In this document: positions 42,887-53,519 of the stretch, piece after piece
Position numbering within the stretch: the first letter of the stretch is position 1
Layout: each line of letters starts with the position of its first letter
Assembly: GCF_001942345.1 (NCBI RefSeq)
Contig: NZ_MKKI01000002.1
Coordinates: 83,660-147,659, forward strand
Source: Corynebacterium sp. CNJ-954
Lineage (GTDB): Bacteria > Actinomycetota > Actinomycetes > Mycobacteriales > Mycobacteriaceae
Direction of reading: 5' to 3'
DNA length: 64,000 nt
Position numbers and translations under genes: made by a program
Notes under the pieces: generated by a model
The model's database searches: none
Seen by the model: the letters and a program-made list of their open reading frames with translations, nothing else
Told to the model about the DNA's origin: nothing

Positions 42887-44238
42887 TGGACCCCACCCTG
42901 TTGCTCTCCATGCTGATCGCCGCAGTGGCGGCGATCCTGCTCTACACCTTCATCGGCTTCATCCCCGGCACCGATGAGACGAGTGTCCTCGTGCCGGTCA
43001 CGCTCGCCCTCGCCCTGGCGGGGGTGGATCCGGCCGTCCTGCTGACCTTCTTCATCGCCGCGATCGTCACCCTGAACCTCACCAACGCCATTCCCACCGC
43101 CCTGGTGGGTCTGCCCGGAGGGGTGCTGTCCGCGCCGATGATGGAGCATTCGCTCTACCTCAAATCCCAGGGCAGGGCGGCCGAGACGATCAAGAAGATG
43201 GCCGCCGGCAGTGCGATCGGCACGCTCATCGCCATCCCGGTCAGCCTCGTCATCGCCACGGCCATCGCCCCCTACGCCGACACCCTGCGCGAGTACGGCA
43301 CCCTGCTCTTCGTCGGTGGGGCAGTGCTGCTCGCGCTGCTGGGCGCCAACCGGCTGCTCTCCCTCATCGCCATCATCCCGATGTCCCTGCTGTTCCAGGG
43401 GTTGCTCTCGCTCTATCGTGACCAGGGCGTCATCCCGCAGGACGGCAACATCTCCGTCTCCTTCTTCCTGGGCATCACCATCGGCCCGCTGCTGGTCTCC
43501 GTGCTGGGCCTGCTCAACCGCACCAGCCGGGAGAACCTGCCCCGTCACGCCGCCACCACCGTGGACATCTCCCGGAGGAACCTGCGCGGCCAGTCACTCG
43601 CCCCGAACAAGATCCTCACCAAGGGCGAGACCGTCCGCACCGGGCTGTGGTCGCTGATCTCCACACCGTTGTTCTTCCTCAGCCCCGTCGGGCTGACCTT
43701 CCTGCTCGGCGAGGGGGCCGCAGGACGCTCCGGCGACCGCACCACGCGGGCCAACCGGGCTGTGGCGGGCATGAACGGCGTCGCGCACGCCAGCTACCTC
43801 TCGGGCACCATCATCCCGCTGCTCGCGATCGGCATCCCCCTGTCGCCCGTGGCGATCGGCCCGGCCCAGGCCCTGTTCAACGCACCGCCGGCGCTCACCC
43901 TGGACAACAACCTGCACCACCTGCTCAGCACGCCGTTGTTCATCGCCGCCGTCGTGCTCGGTGCCGTCCTGGCTCTCGGACTGACCTACGTCATCGCGGT
44001 GCGCTACTCCTACCGGATCACCTACATCGTGATGCGCTACATCCCGCACGAGGCCGTGCTCGGGCTGTTCATCGGTTTCATCCTGCTGCTGGCCTACCTG
44101 GACGCCGGGGTGGCGAACATCTTCGGCGTCCTGCTGGTCGGGGTCGCCTGCGGGACGTTGAACAAGTTGGGCGTAGGCTACGGCGTGCAGTTCATGACGT
44201 TGTACGCGTCCCCCTGGATCGTGCAGAACCTGCTGTAG
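42886..44238 (+). CDS. TctA-like permease of the mevalonate operon
   Basis: A 450-residue membrane protein with about 11 hydrophobic segments. TctA-type repeat features are recognisable: FIGFIPGTDETSVLVPVTLA near residues 22-41, TNAIPTALVGLPGGVLSAPM at about 65-85, and the second-half counterpart GIPLSPVAIGPAQALFNAPP. It is clearly divergent from the classical TctA at 9835-11472. No binding-protein gene accompanies it. Its tail-to-head placement with mevalonate kinase suggests that it imports mevalonate or a similar branched hydroxy acid; the substrate is inferred from context only. Confidence 0.7.
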   Translation: MDPTLLLSMLIAAVAAILLYTFIGFIPGTDETSVLVPVTLALALAGVDPAVLLTFFIAAIVTLNLTNAIPTALVGLPGGVLSAPMMEHSLYLKSQGRAAETIKKMAAGSAIGTLIAIPVSLVIATAIAPYADTLREYGTLLFVGGAVLLALLGANRLLSLIAIIPMSLLFQGLLSLYRDQGVIPQDGNISVSFFLGITIGPLLVSVLGLLNRTSRENLPRHAATTVDISRRNLRGQSLAPNKILTKGETVRTGLWSLISTPLFFLSPVGLTFLLGEGAAGRSGDRTTRANRAVAGMNGVAHASYLSGTIIPLLAIGIPLSPVAIGPAQALFNAPPALTLDNNLHHLLSTPLFIAAVVLGAVLALGLTYVIAVRYSYRITYIVMRYIPHEAVLGLFIGFILLLAYLDAGVANIFGVLLVGVACGTLNKLGVGYGVQFMTLYASPWIVQNLL

Positions 44239-44252
44239 TGAGAAAGGATGCC

Positions 44253-45217
44253 GTGGAGTCTTCTCGGGAACGTCACGTCGGGCACGGCCGGACCGTGGCC
44301 AAGATCATCCTCTTCGGCGAGCACTCCGTGGTCTACGGCCATCCCGCCGTCGCCGTGCCGTTGCACAGCCTGCACATGAGCGCCACCGTCGAACGCTCCG
44401 CAACGCCTACCGCACCGAGCACGCTGAGCTGTCTGGACTGGCACGGCGCGCTGGCCGCCGCACCCGCGCGGTTGGGCTCGGTGGTCAAGGCCGTCGAGGT
44501 CGCCACCGCCGCCGCCGGGCAACCGGACACCGGTCTGCACGTGACCACGCAGGCCGACTTCCCGCCGGAGCGCGGGCTGGGCTCCTCCGCCGCGGCTGCC
44601 GGCGCGGTCATCCGGGCGGTGCTGGACGCCTACCACGTCCCGGCGTCCCCGCAGCAGCTCTTCGAGCTGACCCAGGAGGCCGAACGCATCGCCCACGGCC
44701 GGCCGTCCGGTCTCGACGCCCTGACAACCGCCTCCCCGTCGCCGGTGTACTTCCGTGACGGGACCGGAAGCACACTGGACATGGATCTGGCGGCCTGGAT
44801 CGTCATCGCCGACTCCGGGACACAGGGCAGCACCCGGGAGACCGTCGGCGACGTCCGACACAGCTACGAGGCCTCTCCGGACCAGGTCGGACCACTGCTC
44901 GACCAGCTCGGAACCATCGCCGACGGCGCAGCCGACGACCTGCGGACCGGCGACGTCACCGCACTGGGGGAGAAGATGAACGTCGCGCACGGTCTGCTCG
45001 CCGAGCTCGGGGTCAGCGACGACCGGCTCGACGCGCTGACCGCCGCCGCCCGCGACGCCGGTGCCGTCGGCGCGAAACTCACCGGCGGCGGACGTGGCGG
45101 ATGCATCATCGCCCTGGCCCGCACCAGCGACGACGCGGCCCGCATCGCCGACAGTCTCACCCACGCCGGAGCATCCGGCACCTGGATCTACGCACCCCAC
45201 CTCGAGAAGGCGGCACG

Positions 45218-45221
<4 letters not shown>
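44253..45221 (+). CDS. mvaK1: mevalonate kinase
   Basis: GHMP kinase that phosphorylates mevalonate to 5-phosphomevalonate; 322 residues from GTG 44253 (AGAAAGGA upstream; GTG 44238 is possible). Motif 1 is AKIILFGEHSVVYGHPAVAV, motif 2 the ATP-binding PPERGLGSSAAAAGAVIRAV, motif 3 KLTGGGRGGCIIAL. The invariant catalytic Asp lies in GRPSGLDALTTASPSPVYF. The gene is 14 bases after the TctA-like permease, and its stop overlaps the decarboxylase gene (ATGA). Confidence 0.9.
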
Positions 45222-46221
<1,000 letters not shown>

Positions 46222-46225
<4 letters not shown>

Positions 46226-47337
46226 CAGCACCGCGCGTCGCAGAGGTCCGCGCGCCGGGAAAGCTCTACATCGCCGGTGAATACGCTGTGGTGGAGACCG
46301 GTTTCCCCGCCATTCTCGTGGCTGTCGACCGCTATGTGACTGTCCGGGTCACCCCCGCCAGCGGTACCGGACACATCACCTCCGACCAGTACACGCAGAG
46401 CCGGCTGGAATGGCACCGGGGCGAGCGGCAGATGATCGTCGAACCGGATCAGGCACCATTCGACTTCGTGCTGGCTGCCGCGCGCATCGTCGAGGAAGCG
46501 GCCGTCGCCCTGGGCACCCCGCTCGAGGTCTTCAACCTCGACATCAGCAGCGAACTCGACGACGACTCCGGCCGGAAGTTCGGTCTCGGGTCGTCCGCCG
46601 CGGTCACCGTGGCGACGGTCCGGGCGTTGTGCGACTACTACCGGCTCGACCTGTCCCGGATGGAGCAGCTGAAGCTCGCCCTGTTGGCCAGCATCTCCGT
46701 GCAGACCTCCGGGTCGGGCGGGGACGTGGCGGCGAGCATGTTCGGCGGGTGGATCGCCTACACCTCCTTCGACCGGGAGTGGGCCCGGGCCGAACGTGCG
46801 GTGCGCCCTCTCGTTGAACTCCTGGGGATGGACTGGCCGGGCCTGTCTGTCCGACGGGTCTGCCCGCCGGACCGTCTGCGCCTGCTCGTCGGCTGGACCG
46901 GCTCGCCGGCGTCCACCTCCCGCCTGGTCGGGGACGTACAGTCGAGGAAGCAGGGGGAGGGGATGGACTACACCCGGTTCCTCGCGGAAAGCCGACGCTG
47001 CGTGACCGGGCTGATCGAAGCCCTGGATAGTGACGGTACTGACGACACCGCCGGAATCCGGGCCGGGATCCGACGCAACCGTGAGCTGCTCCGTGAACTC
47101 GGCGAGCATTCCGGCACCACCATCGAGACACCGACACTGCGACGGTTGATCGAGATCGCGGAGGCCAGCGGTGGCGCGGCGAAGACCTCCGGTGCCGGCG
47201 GCGGTGACTGCGGTATCGTTCTCATCGACAGCGAAGCCGCCGACGCCGACATCGACGGATTGCTCGCGGCGTGGGAACGCGCCGACATCCGCGTCCTCAA
47301 CCTGCACGACCATCAGCCCGACGGAAACCCGGAGTGA
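46222..47337 (+). CDS. mvaK2: phosphomevalonate kinase
   Basis: GHMP kinase that converts 5-phosphomevalonate to 5-diphosphomevalonate; 371 residues. It has RAPGKLYIAGEYAVVETGFP at the N-terminus, the ATP loop KFGLGSSAAVTVATVRALCD, a QTSGSGGDVAASMFGGWIAY segment and the C-terminal motif GAAKTSGAGGGDCGIVL. The start overlaps the mvaD stop and the stop overlaps a possible GTG start of fni. Supplies the substrate for the preceding decarboxylase. Confidence 0.92.
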
Positions 47338-47351
47338 CCGGAAGTGAGCAC

Positions 47352-48437
47352 ATGAGCAGCAACCGCAAGGACGACCACGTCCAGCTGGCCGAAGAACTGA
47401 CCACGGAGACCAGCACGGCGCGTCCCACCGGTGGTTTCCATGACCTGCGCTTCATGCACCACAGCTTCAACGGACTCGCCCGTGACGCCGTCGACATCTC
47501 GACCACCGTGACAGGCACGCACTGGGACGTGCCGTTCTACATCAACGCCATGACCGGTGGCAGTGAGAAGACCGGACAGATCAACGCCGACCTCGCCCGT
47601 GCCGCCGCAGCCACCGGCGTGGCCATGGCGAGCGGTTCTGTCAGCGCAGCACTGCGCGACCCGTCGCTGGAGCCGACGTTCCGCATCGTCCGCGACAGTG
47701 CACCCGACGCTTTCCTCTTCGCCAATGTCAGTCCGGAAGCCTCCGTGGAGCAGGCACGTCGTGCCGTGAGCCTGTTGGATGCGAATGCCCTGCAGATCCA
47801 CGTCAATCCCGCCCAGGAGCTGGTGATGCCGGAGGGTGACCGGGACTTCCGCCCCTGGCTCGACCGGATCGGCGAGATCGTCGCCGGCGTCGAGGTGCCC
47901 GTGGTTGTCAAGGAGGTCGGTTTCGGTCTCAGCCGGGAGAGCATCGTGGAGCTCACGGCCCGCGGCGTGACCACCGTGGACGTCAGCGGGCGGGGTGGTA
48001 CCAACTTCATCGACATCGAGAACCACCGCCGCTCCCGTCAGGAGTACACCTACCTGTCGGGGTGGGGGCAGACCACCGTGGAGTGTCTGCTGGACACGCT
48101 GCATGGTGACGGAGGGGCGCCGGAGGCCGACATCCTGGCCTCCGGCGGAGTGCGCACCCCGCTGGACGTGGTCCGGGCACTGGCGCTCGGCGCGCGGGCC
48201 GTGGGGGTCAGCGGGCACTTCCTCCACGTCCTCATGACCGATGGAGCGGATGCCCTGGTCGACGAGCTGACAGCGTGGAGCGACCAGGTGCGCACCCTGA
48301 TGACGTTGCTCGGCGCAGCAGACGTCCCGTCCCTGTCATCGACCGACATCCTGGTCACCGGTGAGACTGCGGAGTTCGCCCGGCTGCGGGGTGCTGACCT
48401 GCAGGCGCTGGCGCACCGGCGGACCGCAGCCGGATAG
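47352..48437 (+). CDS. fni: type 2 isopentenyl-diphosphate delta-isomerase
   Basis: FMN- and NAD(P)H-dependent isomerase interconverting isopentenyl and dimethylallyl diphosphate; 361 residues from ATG 47352, which follows GGAAGTGAG and gives the canonical start SSNRKDDHVQLAEE. GTG 47334 (overlapping the mvaK2 stop) is the alternative. FMN-binding features are FYINAMTGGSEKTGQ, DVSGRGGTNFIDIENHRR and LASGGVRTPLDVVRALALGA. Last gene of the operon; HMG-CoA reductase and synthase, which follow in known actinomycete clusters, are absent. Confidence 0.93.
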   Translation: MSSNRKDDHVQLAEELTTETSTARPTGGFHDLRFMHHSFNGLARDAVDISTTVTGTHWDVPFYINAMTGGSEKTGQINADLARAAAATGVAMASGSVSAALRDPSLEPTFRIVRDSAPDAFLFANVSPEASVEQARRAVSLLDANALQIHVNPAQELVMPEGDRDFRPWLDRIGEIVAGVEVPVVVKEVGFGLSRESIVELTARGVTTVDVSGRGGTNFIDIENHRRSRQEYTYLSGWGQTTVECLLDTLHGDGGAPEADILASGGVRTPLDVVRALALGARAVGVSGHFLHVLMTDGADALVDELTAWSDQVRTLMTLLGAADVPSLSSTDILVTGETAEFARLRGADLQALAHRRTAAG

Positions 48438-48442
48438 CAGTC

Positions 48443-50187
48443 TCAGACCACCCTGTTGGCCGCCGCGATGACCGCATCCATGCTGGCCGCCAGGACGGAG
48501 GAGTTCCGTCCCGCGACCCACTGGGCCGGGGCCGCTACGTCGGTTCCGCCGCGCCGGAACTCCAGCAGCGCCAGGGCGTCGCTGTCACTGCCTGCGGTGA
48601 CACTCGTCTGGGACAGTCCGATGACCTCGACAGTGATCCCGCCTTCCGCCAGAGCGGCGACCAGCGCCTCCACCGGGCCACGGCCGGTGAGGGTGTGGGT
48701 CGATTCGTCGCCGTCTATCCGGAGTTGGACCGTGGTTGTCGCACCGTCCGGGGAGGCGGTGTCGTCACCTGTCTGGTAACCCAGCAGGGCGACCCGTCCG
48801 TCGGTGGGGGAGAGGTACTCCGTGGTGAAGATCTCCCACAACTGGTCGGCGGTGACTTCCGTACCGGTGCCGTCGGTATGCCGTTGGACGTGCCCGGCGA
48901 GATCGATCTGCAGCCGACGGGGCAGCTCGATGCCGTAGCCTTCGCTCAACAGGTAGGCGATACCGCCTTTGCCTGACTGGGAGTTCACCCTGATCACGGC
49001 ATCGTAGTTGCGTCCGATATCTGCCGGGTCGATCGGCAGGTAGGGGATGTGCCAGTCGGCCTGACCTTCCGGTTGTCCGTCCCGGGCAGCCTGGCACGGT
49101 GGTCGATGAAGCCTTTGCGGATGGCGTCCTGGTGGGTCCCGCTGAATGCGGTGTGGACCAGGTCGCCGACGTACGGGTGACGCGGGTGGACCTCCATACG
49201 GGTGCAGTACTCGACGGTGCTGCGGATCCTGTCGATGTCGGAGAAGTCGACCTCCGGGTCGATGCCCTGGGCATGCAGGTTCAACGCCAGAGTGGCGATG
49301 TCGACGTTGCCGGTGCGTTCGCCGTTACCGAAGATGCAGCCCTCCACCCGTTCCGCACCGGCGAGGACGGCCAGTTCGGCGCAGGCCACCCCGGTACCGC
49401 GGTCGTTGTGCGGGTGAACCGACAGGATGACGTGGTCACGCCGGGCGAGATTCCTGCTCATGTACTCGATCTGGTCGGCGTAGACGTTGGGGGTGGCGAT
49501 CTCCACGGTGGCCGGCAGGTTCAGGACCACCGGACGGTCGGATGACGCGTCCCACAACTGGGTCATGGAGTCGCACAGGTCCAGGACGTAGTCCGGTTCG
49601 GTCTGGTTGAAGACCTCCGGGGAGAACTCGAAGCGGACATTGTCCATGTCGCCTGCCAGCTCGAGGACGTCCCGTCCGCCGGCGAGGATCAGGTCCTTCA
49701 GGTCATCGCGGTCGCGACCCAGCACGAGCTCCCGCCACAGCGGGGCCGTGGCGGTGTACATGTGGATGACCACAGGGTTGGAGATTCCCCGGACGGCGGC
49801 GACGGTGCGCTCGATGAGATCCCGGCGGGCCGGGGTGAAGACCACGATGGTCACGTCGTCCGGCGCGATGTCTGTGTCGGCGATCAGCCGGACGAAGTCG
49901 TAGTCGGTCTGGGAGGCGGAAGGGTAGCCCACCTCGATTTCCTTGTACCCCATCGACACCATCAGCTCGAAGAAGCGTCGTTTACGGGTCGGGTCCATCG
50001 GCTCGGCGAGGGCCTGGTTGCCGTCGCGGAGGTCGACGGGGACCCACAGTGGGGCCTGGGTGAGACGGCGGGTCGGCCAGCTGCGTTCGTCGTCGCGCAG
50101 TGGTACGGAGACCCGCGAGTAGACGTCCCGGTAGCGGTGGGAGGGCATCGGGGACGGTGACTGGATAGTGGTTGCAGTGCTTGCCAT
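48443..50187 (-). pseudogene. leuA: 2-isopropylmalate synthase LeuA with a -1 frameshift
   Basis: First committed enzyme of leucine synthesis, about 581 residues if the frame is restored. ATG 50187 starts [20 protein letters not shown]. The catalytic barrel has [20 protein letters not shown] and the metal-binding [16 protein letters not shown], and runs to [15 protein letters not shown]. The frame is then lost near 49085-49095, where one base appears missing, and resumes as [20 protein letters not shown] and VNSQSGKGGIAYLLSEGYGI, leading into the C-terminal regulatory domain. As written the C-terminal allosteric half would not be made from the same start. A leucine leader peptide gene precedes it. 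Confidence 0.85.
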
Positions 50188-50220
50188 GGTGGTGCACGGT
50201 CCTTGCGTCATGTGTCGGGT

Positions 50221-50278
50221 GACCGGCGGGCGCTGGGGTCTCCACGACAGGCGGCCGGTCGGGTTACGACCTGCCGTG
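50221..50278 (-). promoter_or_regulatory. leu attenuator stems
   Basis: Mutually exclusive pairings lie between the leader peptide and leuA. A hairpin GGTCG/CGACC (50257-50261 with 50267-50271) and a larger near-perfect stem of 50270-50278 with 50243-50251 compete with the 7-bp stem formed by GACCGGC (50221-50227) and GCCGGTC (50254-50260). The leader stop codon lies in the first hairpin loop, as expected for ribosome-position control. There is no U-run after the downstream stem, so termination may rely on another factor. Confidence 0.6.
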
Positions 50279-50311
50279 GCAGCATAGGAGAAGGAGTCCG
50301 TGGAAGTGCAT
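50264..50311 (-). CDS. leuL: leucine leader peptide LeuL
   Basis: A 15-residue peptide, [15 protein letters not shown], with four consecutive leucine codons (CTC CTT CTC CTA), 76 bases upstream of leuA on the same strand. Ribosome stalling at these codons when leucyl-tRNA is scarce would favour the antiterminator pairing. A -10-like TAGAGT is six bases before its ATG. This is the arrangement known for leuA in corynebacteria and shows that the downstream leuA is the biosynthetic gene, under attenuation. Confidence 0.8.
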   Translation of the reverse strand: MHFHGLLLLCCHGRS

Positions 50312-50361
50312 AGTCGGACTCTAACACAAAGTCCGCAGACAAGTAGAGGTGTATACATTCG

Positions 50362-51036
50362 ATGTCCCAGGTGAAGAGGTCGTCCCTGTCGGAGCAGTCT
50401 GCTGATGTACTGTTGAAAAGGGTGCAGAGTGGGGAGTGGGAGCTCGGTCAGAAGCTGCCCTCGGAGACCACCCTCGCCACCCAGATCGGGGTGGGACGCT
50501 CGACGGCCCGCGAGGCCATCCGCATCCTGGCAGGTAAGGGCGTTCTTGCCTCCAGACAGGGATCGGGGGTCTACCTGACGGCGCTCGATGTCGTGGAGGA
50601 GTGGACCTCGACACTGACCAGTTCGGACATCGTGTCAGTGATTGAGGCCCGCCTGGCGATCGAGACAGAGGCGGCCCGGCTTGCCGCGGAACGGCGCACG
50701 CCGGCGGCGCTCCGTGCGATCCGGCGTGCGCTGAAGGCCCGCGACACGAGTCGGGATGATCTGGAGGCGCACGTGGACGCCGACACCGCCTTCCACCGCA
50801 GCATCGTGGTGGCTGCAGCCAATGACGTGCTCACCGACCTCTTCGACAGCTTCACCCCGCGGCTCCGCGAGGCGATGGTCACCATGGTGCGGGGCAGCGG
50901 AGCATTCGGCGACGACGATGACCAGACGATCCACGCGGATCTGGCGCAGGCCGTGGCGGACAAGGACACCGACCTGGCCGCCCGGATCAGCCGTGAGCAC
51001 CTGCTGGGAATGAAGCGGAAACTCCAGCAGAGATGA
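50362..51036 (+). CDS. GntR/FadR-family transcriptional regulator
   Basis: A 224-residue regulator with an N-terminal GntR winged helix ([20 protein letters not shown], then [15 protein letters not shown]) and a C-terminal all-helical FCD domain with metal-ligand-type positions [14 protein letters not shown] and REHLLG. It is divergent from leuL-leuA, with only about 50 bases between the two starts, so it may influence leucine synthesis or an unlinked carboxylate pathway. Its 3' end overlaps by 50 bases the convergent MerR gene. Confidence 0.87.
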   Translation: MSQVKRSSLSEQSADVLLKRVQSGEWELGQKLPSETTLATQIGVGRSTAREAIRILAGKGVLASRQGSGVYLTALDVVEEWTSTLTSSDIVSVIEARLAIETEAARLAAERRTPAALRAIRRALKARDTSRDDLEAHVDADTAFHRSIVVAAANDVLTDLFDSFTPRLREAMVTMVRGSGAFGDDDDQTIHADLAQAVADKDTDLAARISREHLLGMKRKLQQR

Positions 51037-51367
51037 CCGAGGCGATGGCGTCGCGGGAGGCAGACAGAGTGTCGATCGACTCTTCGATTCTGGCCTGTTC
51101 TCGTCTCAGGTCAGCGACCGTTTCCTCGCAGATCGGGGCCAACCGTCCGGCCCGTTCCGTGAGGCAGGGAAGGACGGTACGGATCGTCGCGGTGCTCAAC
51201 CCGGCATCCAACAGCTGGCGCACGCGCCGGGCAACCTCGACATCGGTGACGGTGTAGTTGCGGTAGCCCGAGGAGTTCCGGTCCGGCACGAGTAGTCCCT
51301 GTTCCTCGTAGTAGCGGAGCAGGCGTGGCGGGATCCCGGTCTGCTCCGTCACCTCAGATATCCGCAT
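50987..51367 (-). CDS. MerR-family transcriptional regulator
   Basis: A 126-residue MerR regulator beginning MRISEVTEQTGIPPRLLRYY with EEQGLLVPDRNSSGYRNY in the wing and a C-terminal dimer helix (LRREQARIEESIDTLSASRD). It has no conserved cysteine cluster, so it belongs to the drug- or redox-sensing rather than metal-sensing type. It is divergent from the MFS/quinone reductase operon with a palindrome between, and convergent-overlapping with the GntR gene. Confidence 0.88.
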   Translation of the reverse strand: MRISEVTEQTGIPPRLLRYYEEQGLLVPDRNSSGYRNYTVTDVEVARRVRQLLDAGLSTATIRTVLPCLTERAGRLAPICEETVADLRREQARIEESIDTLSASRDAIASVISAGVSASFPAGAHG

Positions 51368-51397
51368 CTCCGTGCCTCTCCTCCGCGCGCATTTGCT

Positions 51398-51413
51398 TTC
51401 ACATCGATGTGAA
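51398..51413. promoter_or_regulatory. MerR operator palindrome
   Basis: Perfect 16-bp palindrome TTCACATCGATGTGAA, extendable to CTTTCACATCGATGTGAAGG with one mismatch (51396-51415). It lies between the divergent MerR gene and the MFS gene. The long dyad lying between promoter elements is typical of MerR-type operators, where binding re-twists the DNA to activate transcription. Confidence 0.7.
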
Positions 51414-51429
51414 GGTTGACGCTAGCAGA

Positions 51430-52620
51430 ATGACTGACCACACATCATCCTTGCTCTCGTCCCGCTCACGCCCAGCCTGGGTGCTGACGGGATTCGTTCT
51501 CCTGGTGTTCTGTACCGGCACCGCCGAGTACCTCGTGGCCGGTGTGCTCCCGCAACTGGCGACCGATGTCGGTGTGAGCACCGCTGCCGCCGGCCAGACG
51601 GTGACCGCCTACGCACTGGGGGTGGCGGTCGGCGGTCCGCTGGTGACCATCCTGACCGCACGCCTTCCGCGTAAAGGGCTGGCGCTGAGTCTGGGGCTGG
51701 TCTTCATCATCGGCACACTCATCACGGTCATCGCCCCGACGTACGCATGGGTGATCATCGGTCGTGTCGTGTCCGCCTGCAGTCAGGCGACATTGTTCGC
51801 GATCGGGCTGACCACCGCAGCGGCCGCAATGGGACCCGGGCGCCAGGGGAGAGCCATCGCCATCGTCAGTTCGGGGCTGACCGTCGCCACGGTGTTGGGG
51901 GTCCCCCTTGGTGCACTGTTGGGTGGAAACGTCAACTGGCGGATACCGTTCCTGATCGTTGCGGTCGTGGCGACTGCTGGAGTGCTCATCCTCTGGTCGT
52001 CAATGCCACGTACACCAGCGCCGGCCACCGGCGTGCGCGACGAGATCCGGACGCTGTTGCGGGGGCCGGTGCTGCTGGCCGTGATGACCACGGTGGTGGG
52101 GTTCGCCGGTGTCGGAATCGTCTTCACCTATCTTGTTCCGCTGCTGTCGGATGTCACCGGCCTCGCGGCTTCGGTTATTCCCGCTCTGCTCCTGGCCTAT
52201 GGTGTCGGCGGCTTCGTCGGCAACCTGGTTGCCGGGCGGTTCGCCGACCTCGATCTCGGAAAGACACTGGTCGGGGTGTTTGCCGCGCTGGTTCTCACCT
52301 TGGCACTGTTCCCCCTGGTAGCGGAACACCCGGCACCGATGATCGGCATGGTGCTGGTGCTCGGACTGTTGTCGACCGCGACGATCGCCCCACTGCAGTC
52401 GCTGGTGCTGCGCCATGCAGGCGCTGCTCCGACCCTCTCCCTGGCGGTCAATGTCGGGGCATTCAACATGGCCAATGCTGTCGGGTCCGCTCTCGGTGGC
52501 ATCGGGGTCAGCGCCGGGCTCCTGCGCTGGGGCGGTTTCAGCGGCGCGGTATTCGCCGTCGCTGGCCTGATTCTCGCACTTCTGGCGCTCAGTACAACTC
52601 CACAGGAGGACAACCAGTGA
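51430..52620 (+). CDS. MFS transporter (AraJ/CmlA-like)
   Basis: A 396-residue, 12-span permease starting MTDHTSSLLSSRSRPAWVLT. Span 1 reads FVLLVFCTGTAEYLVAGVLP and the GAxxGG-type segment LGVAVGGPLVTILTARLPRK contains motif A. It belongs to the DHA1 sugar/drug efflux group. MerR-controlled by position; the stop overlaps the quinone reductase gene (GTGA), so efflux and reduction of a common toxic compound are likely co-expressed. Confidence 0.87.
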   Translation: MTDHTSSLLSSRSRPAWVLTGFVLLVFCTGTAEYLVAGVLPQLATDVGVSTAAAGQTVTAYALGVAVGGPLVTILTARLPRKGLALSLGLVFIIGTLITVIAPTYAWVIIGRVVSACSQATLFAIGLTTAAAAMGPGRQGRAIAIVSSGLTVATVLGVPLGALLGGNVNWRIPFLIVAVVATAGVLILWSSMPRTPAPATGVRDEIRTLLRGPVLLAVMTTVVGFAGVGIVFTYLVPLLSDVTGLAASVIPALLLAYGVGGFVGNLVAGRFADLDLGKTLVGVFAALVLTLALFPLVAEHPAPMIGMVLVLGLLSTATIAPLQSLVLRHAGAAPTLSLAVNVGAFNMANAVGSALGGIGVSAGLLRWGGFSGAVFAVAGLILALLALSTTPQEDNQ

Positions 52621-53519
52621 AAGCCGCAACGGTCGTAAGCTACGGAGGGCCTGAGGTCCTTACAGTGTGTGACGTGTCGATGCCCCGGCCTGGTCCCGAC
52701 GAGGCCCTTGTCGCCGTAGTCGCATCCACGGTCAACCCGGTGGACGTGAAATTCCGCGTGCCCGGGACGTCCCAGGTCATCAGCCAATTCCCCGCGTCAC
52801 TGGGATGGGATCTCGCCGGAGTGGTGGTCACGGCACCGGTAGGTTCCGGGTGGGTGTCAGGGGACAGGGTGATCGCGATGTATCCGCCACAGGCGGACGG
52901 GACAGGTTGCTGGCAGCGCTACATCGCGCTGCCAGCTGGACTGCTTGCCCCTGCACCCGAATCAGTGGACCTGTCTACGGCGGCAAGTCTCCCGTTGACG
53001 GCTCTTACCGCGGACCAGGCGCTTGAGAAACTCGACCTGCGACAGGGGGAGCGTTTGCTCGTGACAGGTGCAGCAGGGGGTGTCGGAGGCATGGCGATTC
53101 AACTCGTGAGCCGGGCTGACGTCGAGGTCGTTGGACTGGTCCGTGATCCCGGGCACGGGTGGGCGGTCCTCGATTTAGGTGCTGACACCGTCGCGTCAGA
53201 TCCCGCTGGTATCGGGAGCTTTGATGCAGTCCTCGACACCGCCGGGGTGTTCACCTACCCGCATGTGCTCCGTGAGGGAGGCCGTCTTGTGACAGTCAGC
53301 GACGATGTCATTCCTGAGCAACTGGCGCACCGGGCGAGCAGCGCAATGCACAACTATGTGTCCCATGACCCACGTCGCCTCCGTGAGCTGTCGACGTTGG
53401 TTGATGCCGGTGAACTCCAGTTGCGTGTCGCTGCGCGGTATCCACTGCACGCGATTCGGAAGGCGCATCACCATGTTGAAGGTGGTGGGTTAGTCGGAAA
53501 GGTTGTCATCACGATGTGA
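52617..53519 (+). CDS. quinone oxidoreductase family protein
   Basis: A 300-residue medium-chain reductase starting at GTG 52617, with AGGAGGA five bases upstream and a GTGA overlap with the MFS stop. It has KAATVVSYGGPEVLTVCDVS at the start, GroES-like LGWDLAGVVVTAPVGSG, and the NADPH motif VTGAAGGVGGMAIQLVSRAD. No zinc ligands are seen. It is about 25 residues shorter than the quinone reductase at 15965-16942. Ends 30 bases into the convergent carboxymuconolactone decarboxylase gene. Confidence 0.85.
   Translation: MKAATVVSYGGPEVLTVCDVSMPRPGPDEALVAVVASTVNPVDVKFRVPGTSQVISQFPASLGWDLAGVVVTAPVGSGWVSGDRVIAMYPPQADGTGCWQRYIALPAGLLAPAPESVDLSTAASLPLTALTADQALEKLDLRQGERLLVTGAAGGVGGMAIQLVSRADVEVVGLVRDPGHGWAVLDLGADTVASDPAGIGSFDAVLDTAGVFTYPHVLREGGRLVTVSDDVIPEQLAHRASSAMHNYVSHDPRRLRELSTLVDAGELQLRVAARYPLHAIRKAHHHVEGGGLVGKVVITM

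Noticed and set aside
42886..44238. Reading the TctA-like permease as part of a complete tricarboxylate transporter
   Set aside because: There is no TctC, the small subunit is shortened and the permease is divergent from the true TctA in the same window. Citrate transport is therefore not claimed.
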